A program made the position numbers and the translations under genes. From NCBI GenBank assembly GCA_012270265.1, contig JAAXIR010000067.1, forward strand, positions 1 through 5,488: a DNA stretch of 5,488 nucleotides, in the 5' to 3' direction. Position 1 is the stretch's first letter; every line of letters starts with the position of its first letter. This document shows positions 1-5,488 of this stretch, piece by piece. The notes below the pieces were generated by a model. It had not been told where the DNA came from and made no database searches. It saw only the letters and a program-made list of their open reading frames with translations. The stretch is from Candidatus Poseidoniales archaeon (GTDB lineage: Archaea > Thermoplasmatota > Poseidoniia > Poseidoniales > Poseidoniaceae).

Positions 1-1
1 A

Positions 2-730
2 GTCCGGGAAACCCCAGATGGTGTCGCCGCGGGCGTTGGTTACGATCGCGCGGCGGCCGTTCTCCGGGAGTCTCCAAAGGCATGGAAGGTCGCTGCAAGC
101 ATTGAGTCCAATCTCAAACTTCTGTCCAACATCGAAGTGGATGCCAACATGCAGGGCTTTGAGACGGCGGGTGGCGATCGATGGCTGTCCCACGCCCTTG
201 CCCCACACGTGCCAGTTCAGGAACAGCAACCGCTCCTTTTCGGCATCGAGGATTCAGGTCATATTGTTCTTCCATCACCGTATCCATCTGAACCCAATCG
301 ATGGAGCCTCGTCGGAGATGGATCCATGACCTTGCTTCTTGCTTTGCTTGCCTTCGAATCGGCAGGGACCGAATCCATGCAAAAAGGATGGAAGAAGCGA
401 CTGAGCGTCAAGAATCCAAACCGTTGGATGTGGGACGGTCGAAACGAACTTGCCGATACGGTCGAGGGAATGGTTCGAACCCATTTGGAACTCGCTGGTG
501 ACGTTGGAAACTGGCAACGCATGGGTTTGGAAGGCGAGTCGAACTTAATGCTCCTTCGTTGCCAATTCAATGGCATGGACGTTAGTTTCGGATTGAGAAA
601 CAGTGGAACCCAAGAGAAGACGAGCATCAGTCTGCGCTTTTCCGAGCCTGAGCCTGGCTTTGATGCCATGCTGCTGATGCGATCGGTTCAGAATCTCTTG
701 TTGCGAACGTTCAATCCCGTTGCTTACTGA
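2..730 (+). CDS. Hypothetical soluble protein, 5'-truncated by window edge
   Basis: This frame is open from the left edge to a TGA at 728-730 and gives 242 residues. No stop precedes it, and the first possible start codons are internal (GTG at 137, ATG at 149). The residues before them (for example AVLRESPKAWKVAASIESNL) look like ordinary helical protein sequence, so the gene most likely begins outside the window. I do not recognise the family. The product looks soluble: there is no membrane segment beyond one short hydrophobic helix (MTLLLALLAFESAG, about residues 109-122), and no Cys-rich or nucleotide-binding motif. The C-terminal half alternates hydrophobic and polar residues (LMLLRCQFNGMDVSFGLRNS, then TSISLRFSEPEPG), which suggests beta strands, and ends in a helix (AMLLMRSVQNLLLRTF). 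Trp is frequent (WKV, RWLSH, RWSL, KGWKK, NRWMWDG, NWQRMG). The gene converges on the membrane-protein gene and overlaps its 3' end by 7 bp. That it is a real gene is fairly sure; its function is unknown. Confidence 0.8.
   Translation, partial: VRETPDGVAAGVGYDRAAAVLRESPKAWKVAASIESNLKLLSNIEVDANMQGFETAGGDRWLSHALAPHVPVQEQQPLLFGIEDSGHIVLPSPYPSEPNRWSLVGDGSMTLLLALLAFESAGTESMQKGWKKRLSVKNPNRWMWDGRNELADTVEGMVRTHLELAGDVGNWQRMGLEGESNLMLLRCQFNGMDVSFGLRNSGTQEKTSISLRFSEPEPGFDAMLLMRSVQNLLLRTFNPVAY
724..730. other. Tail-to-tail overlap of two convergent genes
   Basis: The plus-strand gene stops with TGA at 728-730. The minus-strand gene stops with TAA, read as tta at 724-726 on the plus strand. The two coding regions therefore share 7 bp. 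No hairpin followed by a T-run is visible just past either stop, so each transcript probably ends inside the neighbouring gene and the two 3' ends are complementary. The overlap itself is read directly from the sequence; the transcript behaviour is inferred. Confidence 0.85.
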
Positions 731-3700
731 GATGCGAGCAATTCGTCGCGTGATTGCGTTAGATAGGTGATGATGGCAAGCAAGGTCGCAGTTGCGAGCA
801 GCAAAGCAAGAGCTGCGAGTGAAGTCATACCTTGGAAGATGAGCACGCTAGCAACAATCCAAGCAAGAACGAGATTGAAGAATCCAACGATACGCCATCC
901 CCGACGCAAGGTAAGGACACCAATCACCCACGACGTTGTGGACATGGCGAGCGTCAACAGAACGAACAACAGCAGCGATGGTGAGAGAAGTCCAGTGATG
1001 ATGAAGAGCACCTGAGCAACCCACAGCGACGCTGAAACCCATAGACCCTGATTGGTGTAGGTTGCAACTCCTCCAGCGACAAGACCGAGCGTTCCAATGG
1101 CAACGGATGACATCCACATCTCGAACAAGGTCAGACTAAATTCATCTTCTACCCACCATACGAGTTCGTTCAATGCAACGGGAAGGACGATGAATCCAAC
1201 CATCAAGACGGCTGGTTGCTTCCATTCCCATCCGCGCAAGAACATCAGCGTAAGTGCGACCAAGGCTGCTGGTCCGAACGAAAGAAGGAGGATGGACAAA
1301 CCGTAGGAGATGCGACCTAGAGCCCCGCGATGGTCTTGCAAGTTGCGTTTCTGACGTTCACGCTCAACCCAGTTCCACAGCAGAGCAGCAACGATCAACA
1401 GCACTTCGTTGCCGATGACAGGAATCATCCATGACATCTCATCAAACTCGAGAGGATTCGTCAGAGTTGGAATCGGGAGTTCACCTCCAGCGAGAACACC
1501 GAACAAACGATCGATGACCAACAAACCGATGACCATGTCGAGGACGTTCGGAATCCGTACGCCCAAATCGTTTCGGCCGACCAAAGCAAAACCAGCCAAG
1601 GCAACCAAGCCAGAAATGAGAATCAGCAAGTCAAACTGCTCATCGAGAAACACCGTACCTTGCGTCATCCGTGCAGCGAGGTGAACCAGTACCAAACCAC
1701 CCATCGTGACGGCGATTGGAATTTCAACACCAAGAACGTCAATCAATCGGAGATTGAGTGAGTCGGCACGTAGTCGTGCCAAACTGATGAAGAGGAACGA
1801 CATCCCTCCCATCAGCAACAAGGCAAGCATGCCTGAACCACTGAGATAGGCAAAGAACGTTGCAGCAAAAATAGTCACACCAATGAAGGACAGAACGATG
1901 CTTGGGCGATGTTGAATATCGCCCAATTCTAAATCCATCTCGCCCGTGGTACCAGCGCGCTTGGCACGTTTCTTCTGCTTTTCAGCGAGTTCGATCATCT
2001 TCGGATCGATGAACTGAACACCGGTCACCTCGCTCGTCTGATTGTATGCAATCTGCGTGCGTTGTTTGGCTTCGATTTCTCGCAATCGCTCATCGCGTCG
2101 AGCAACGGAACGCATACCTGAGCGCCATTCACCTTGGAAGGCAAGGTAAGCGCCTGAACCGACGAAACTGAGCAACGCCATGATGGTCAGCAATTGAAGT
2201 TCGAGTGCAGTACCGGTGAACAACATCAAACCGATCATGGCGACTGTTGCGAGTGTTGGTGGAAGCAATTTGTCCATTTTTGTGACACGACTCAGGTAAT
2301 GGAACAGCGTTCCCAAAGAGATGAAGCCCATCATCATGGCATCTTGTCCTTCTTGTGGGAACCAATCGGCATTGGTGAGTTCGAGTGAAGCATCGTTCCT
2401 CAATGCTGGAATGGCCAAGAGGGCGCTCATGACCAGCAACTGATAGGTGACGATGCTGTTGGTTTGGTTTCGCTTGGCGTTGTCTTTGTCACTCAGGAAG
2501 CGATCGGTATGAACCAACATCAAGGAACATCCAGCAACCATCGTTGCAGCAAACATCGAGGTATGACCGAACTTCCATCCAAAGTGGAGTGCAAAGATGC
2601 TCCATGCGACCAACATTGTTCTTGGTTGGCCACGATGTTGTCCAAGTGCAACCAATGTGCCATGGAACACAAGAATGGCTGCCATGATGCCGATAAGGCC
2701 CCAAGCGGGCATGCCTCCGACACGTGTGATGCCCCATACGGAAACGAGGGAAAGAACGAACGAAAGGTTCCACAATTGCAACAGTCCAGAATCACGGGCT
2801 CGAGCGCCGAGTTCACTCAAACCTGCCAATCGTCCAGCAAGATTCAACGTTGCTTGACCTTGGCTGAGATTGACATAGAGTTGCTGAACGATGAGCAGCA
2901 GCATCCATGTTGCAACATGTTGCTCATCGAGAACGACAGGAATGAAATCGTTCGAGAACATACGCGATTCAACATCGGTCGCAAACATCAGCAACCAAAC
3001 CCATGGCATCAAAACAGCAACGCCGGAGATGGACGGGGATTGGCGTTGGACACCGAGCCATGCAAGACCGAGCCAGACCGTCGCTTGGGAGGCGAGAAGT
3101 CGCCATCCGTCGGTTTCTGCCGGAATCAGGATGGTCAGGAGGATGACGATAATGATGCCACCCATCCACAAAACGTGATCTGAAACAGCCTGCTGATTGC
3201 GAAGTAGTGCAACGGATGTGAGAAGAGCTGTGAGAATCGCATAGATGCTGTACGCACTCAGATTGGCGATGTTGATGGTGAAGACCTCCAAGTTGAGTAG
3301 AATGACGAGGATCAACAGGAACGGTGCTGGGAACAAAATGAACGGTGCGAGGCGTTTCCATTCAACACCACGCACTGCGAGATACGATCCACCAAAGGCG
3401 CTCATGAGTAGGAGCAGTTGAGCGAGTGCGTATCCAGTCTCATCGCGATTTGCTGCAATCGAAAGCAACGCCCCAATCATTCCCAAGCCAACGGAAATGG
3501 CCCACAAACCTGGTTTGCCGAGACCGAGGGCTTTCGCAGCTGCCGAGAACCAATTGTCCGCTTTGTGGAACTGTGTTGCCATCACTGCGTTGGTTGCCGT
3601 CACAGCAAACATCAGCATGAACAACAGAAGATCGTCATCGAAGGAAACAATCTGGATGCTGACAATGGTCCAATCGTTGGAGAAGGCATGCAGACCAATC

Positions 3701-4521
3701 CAGAGATAAGAGACGGCAATACCGAGACTTGCAAGATTCCCAGATTTTCGATGAAGAGCCAGACCGTGCATGGACAAGGTGCCAAGCAGAATCATTCCTG
3801 CGACACCAAGTTCGTCGTACAAGGCCCCTGTGGCGCTTCCAAGTGCGAGCAAGACCAACGTCGCTTGTGCAGCAATGGCATCATCATCATGACGCTGAGC
3901 GATGAGGATGTTGAAGCCAATCAAGACGAGCAAGAAGATACCCAGTGAAAGATCCGCACCAAGCGGAGAAGCATCCAACCATCCCCAGTGATGGACATCG
4001 AGAGCAAATCCGTAGAGGATTTTCATCGAAATGATGACCCATGTCACACCGAGCAGATGCATGGTTGGATTTGGAATCCACTTCTCTCCAGCCCACAATC
4101 CGGAAAGACCCATGATGATGAGCAACGGTCCTCCAAGAAATGGAGGCAATGCTGTTCCGACAACCCATCCTAAAACGGACCATACAAGGACCATTCCGGC
4201 AAGAAGGCCATACCCGAGCCTTCGCTCACCATGAACAGCCATATCGGTTACACTGTCCGGTGCTGCGGCTTCATCCACGGTTCCATCACGCTTGATGGCA
4301 CCAGGCTCGTCGGTTTGCTCGTCCTCAGAGCTGAACAAGGAGGCAATCTCTCCAACGGCTTCATCCGTTTCCTTCTCTAGAACTGCCTCTTCAACGATGT
4401 CCTCGTTTTCAGGCTCTTGAATCATGAACTGGCCGAGGTCGATTCCACCGCCTCGACGGAATTCTTTCTGACGGAGGACATCGTCTTCCACTGAGTCGTG
4501 GTCTTGACCGTCCTCCTCCAT
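724..4521 (-). CDS. Giant multi-pass integral membrane protein of unknown function (1265 aa)
   Basis: One uninterrupted frame encodes 1265 residues. The ATG at 4521-4519 is the only sensible start: an in-frame TAG lies 9 nt upstream, and an AGGA lies 7 nt before it. Residues 1-100 form a soluble, strongly acidic tail (about 32 Asp/Glu against 8 Arg/Lys). From about 103 to 795 there are roughly two dozen hydrophobic segments, for example 103-125, 154-175, 190-208, 337-357, 391-410, 449-468, 604-627 and 753-772. Residues 801-873 form a charged, probably helical linker with RRDERLREIEAKQ and EKQKKRAKRAG; its basic character places it in the cytosol. About a dozen further segments follow to 1254, with a short polar tail ending DELLASQ. 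Two-helix hairpins seem to recur every 50-70 residues, each ending in a short polar or basic loop. I found one Cys (665) and no P-loop, protease, glycosyltransferase or transporter signature. The many-hairpin design resembles uncharacterised many-TM families such as DUF2339, but I cannot assign it. It is divergent from pckA and ends in a convergent overlap. The gene is certain; its role is unknown. Confidence 0.93.
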   Translation of the reverse strand: MEEDGQDHDSVEDDVLRQKEFRRGGGIDLGQFMIQEPENEDIVEEAVLEKETDEAVGEIASLFSSEDEQTDEPGAIKRDGTVDEAAAPDSVTDMAVHGERRLGYGLLAGMVLVWSVLGWVVGTALPPFLGGPLLIIMGLSGLWAGEKWIPNPTMHLLGVTWVIISMKILYGFALDVHHWGWLDASPLGADLSLGIFLLVLIGFNILIAQRHDDDAIAAQATLVLLALGSATGALYDELGVAGMILLGTLSMHGLALHRKSGNLASLGIAVSYLWIGLHAFSNDWTIVSIQIVSFDDDLLLFMLMFAVTATNAVMATQFHKADNWFSAAAKALGLGKPGLWAISVGLGMIGALLSIAANRDETGYALAQLLLLMSAFGGSYLAVRGVEWKRLAPFILFPAPFLLILVILLNLEVFTINIANLSAYSIYAILTALLTSVALLRNQQAVSDHVLWMGGIIIVILLTILIPAETDGWRLLASQATVWLGLAWLGVQRQSPSISGVAVLMPWVWLLMFATDVESRMFSNDFIPVVLDEQHVATWMLLLIVQQLYVNLSQGQATLNLAGRLAGLSELGARARDSGLLQLWNLSFVLSLVSVWGITRVGGMPAWGLIGIMAAILVFHGTLVALGQHRGQPRTMLVAWSIFALHFGWKFGHTSMFAATMVAGCSLMLVHTDRFLSDKDNAKRNQTNSIVTYQLLVMSALLAIPALRNDASLELTNADWFPQEGQDAMMMGFISLGTLFHYLSRVTKMDKLLPPTLATVAMIGLMLFTGTALELQLLTIMALLSFVGSGAYLAFQGEWRSGMRSVARRDERLREIEAKQRTQIAYNQTSEVTGVQFIDPKMIELAEKQKKRAKRAGTTGEMDLELGDIQHRPSIVLSFIGVTIFAATFFAYLSGSGMLALLLMGGMSFLFISLARLRADSLNLRLIDVLGVEIPIAVTMGGLVLVHLAARMTQGTVFLDEQFDLLILISGLVALAGFALVGRNDLGVRIPNVLDMVIGLLVIDRLFGVLAGGELPIPTLTNPLEFDEMSWMIPVIGNEVLLIVAALLWNWVERERQKRNLQDHRGALGRISYGLSILLLSFGPAALVALTLMFLRGWEWKQPAVLMVGFIVLPVALNELVWWVEDEFSLTLFEMWMSSVAIGTLGLVAGGVATYTNQGLWVSASLWVAQVLFIITGLLSPSLLLFVLLTLAMSTTSWVIGVLTLRRGWRIVGFFNLVLAWIVASVLIFQGMTSLAALALLLATATLLAIITYLTQSRDELLASQ

Positions 4522-5488
4522 GCCAATGTCCTAGCAAAGTCCCGTTTGAAACCTTCTCCAATTCCCTATGTTTTGCAGGGAATTTATGACGGCTGAAGAG
4601 AAAGGGACAAAGAGGGCCCGCGGTAGCCAAAGCCATGGCGGAGACCTCCACCCCGACATCAACCCCTCTTTCGGCACACGGCATCAATGCCAAAGGCGAG
4701 GTTCATTGGAACCTCAATACCGACGTACTGATCGACATTTCCTTGTCGAGAAATGAGGGCATTTTGAGCGCTCATGGAGCACTTGTTACCGAGACCGGAG
4801 AGCGCACCGGTCGTTCTCCGAACGACAAGTACATTGTCGATGAAGCATCGACGCACGACGACGTCAATTGGGGCGATGTCAATGTCTCCACCGATCTTGC
4901 CACGTTTGAGCGCATGCGAGGACAAGTCGTCGACTTCCTCTCTGAACAAGACGCTCTCTTTGTCCAAGATTTGGCCTGTGGAGCAGAGCCAAGCGAAGCA
5001 CTACCAATTCGGGTCATTACCCACAATGCATGGCACAGCACCTTCGCTCGTAACATGTTCATTCGACCATCGGATGAAGACCTTGCATCGCATACACCTG
5101 AGTTCACCGTCTTCCACGCACCGCATTTCGAAGCCGATGATGAAGCACTCAACTCGCAATGCTTCGTCATCGTCAACTATGCTGCTGGCGAAGTGATCAT
5201 CGGCGGAACACGTTACGCTGGTGAAATCAAGAAGTCGATTTTCTCGGTCATGAATCTGATTCTACCGAAGAAGGGTATTCTTCCAATGCACTGTTCTGCC
5301 AACACCAATGGCGAGAACACAGCAATCTTCTTTGGGCTCTCCGGAACTGGAAAGACCACACTTTCAGCCGATCCAAAGCGCGCACTGATCGGTGATGATG
5401 AGCACGGATGGGGTGCCAACGGTGTCTTCAACTTCGAAGGTGGATGCTATGCAAAACTCATCGACTTGTCCGAAGAAGACGAGCCGGA

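Overview
This window holds two genes cut by its edges, one very large complete gene between them, and a single short intergenic region. Coding density is very high: only about 113 bp (4522-4634) is not protein-coding. The layout is a partial plus-strand gene of unknown function (2-730), a 1265-codon multi-pass membrane protein on the minus strand (724-4521), and the first 284 codons of an ATP-type phosphoenolpyruvate carboxykinase, pckA, on the plus strand (4635-5488).

Organism: nothing here is decisive. Tight packing, moderate GC, an acidic protein tail, little Shine-Dalgarno signal before pckA and a TATA-like element upstream of it fit a streamlined marine planktonic genome, and my best guess is a Marine Group II euryarchaeon (Poseidoniales-like). 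This is an inference from general style, not from a marker gene, and a bacterium is not excluded.

The left pair is convergent, and the two coding regions overlap tail to tail by 7 bp, so neither transcript has a separate terminator region. The right pair is divergent. The membrane-protein gene and pckA share the 113-bp intergenic region, which carries a perfect 25-bp inverted repeat (8-bp arms, 9-nt spacer) roughly midway between the start codons, the best regulatory candidate in the window.

The only gene with a secure function is pckA: the substrate arginine, the Lys-Lys and His metal/substrate residues, the P-loop and the following Asp-Asp are all present and correctly spaced. It interconverts oxaloacetate and PEP at the start of gluconeogenesis. 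The giant membrane protein has about 35 predicted hydrophobic segments, an acidic N-terminal tail and one basic cytosolic linker. By eye it looks like many two-helix hairpins in tandem. I recognise no family, and I see no operon linking it to a known system. I found no RNA gene, mobile element, CRISPR array or defence cassette. The points worth following up are the giant membrane protein and the inverted repeat beside pckA.
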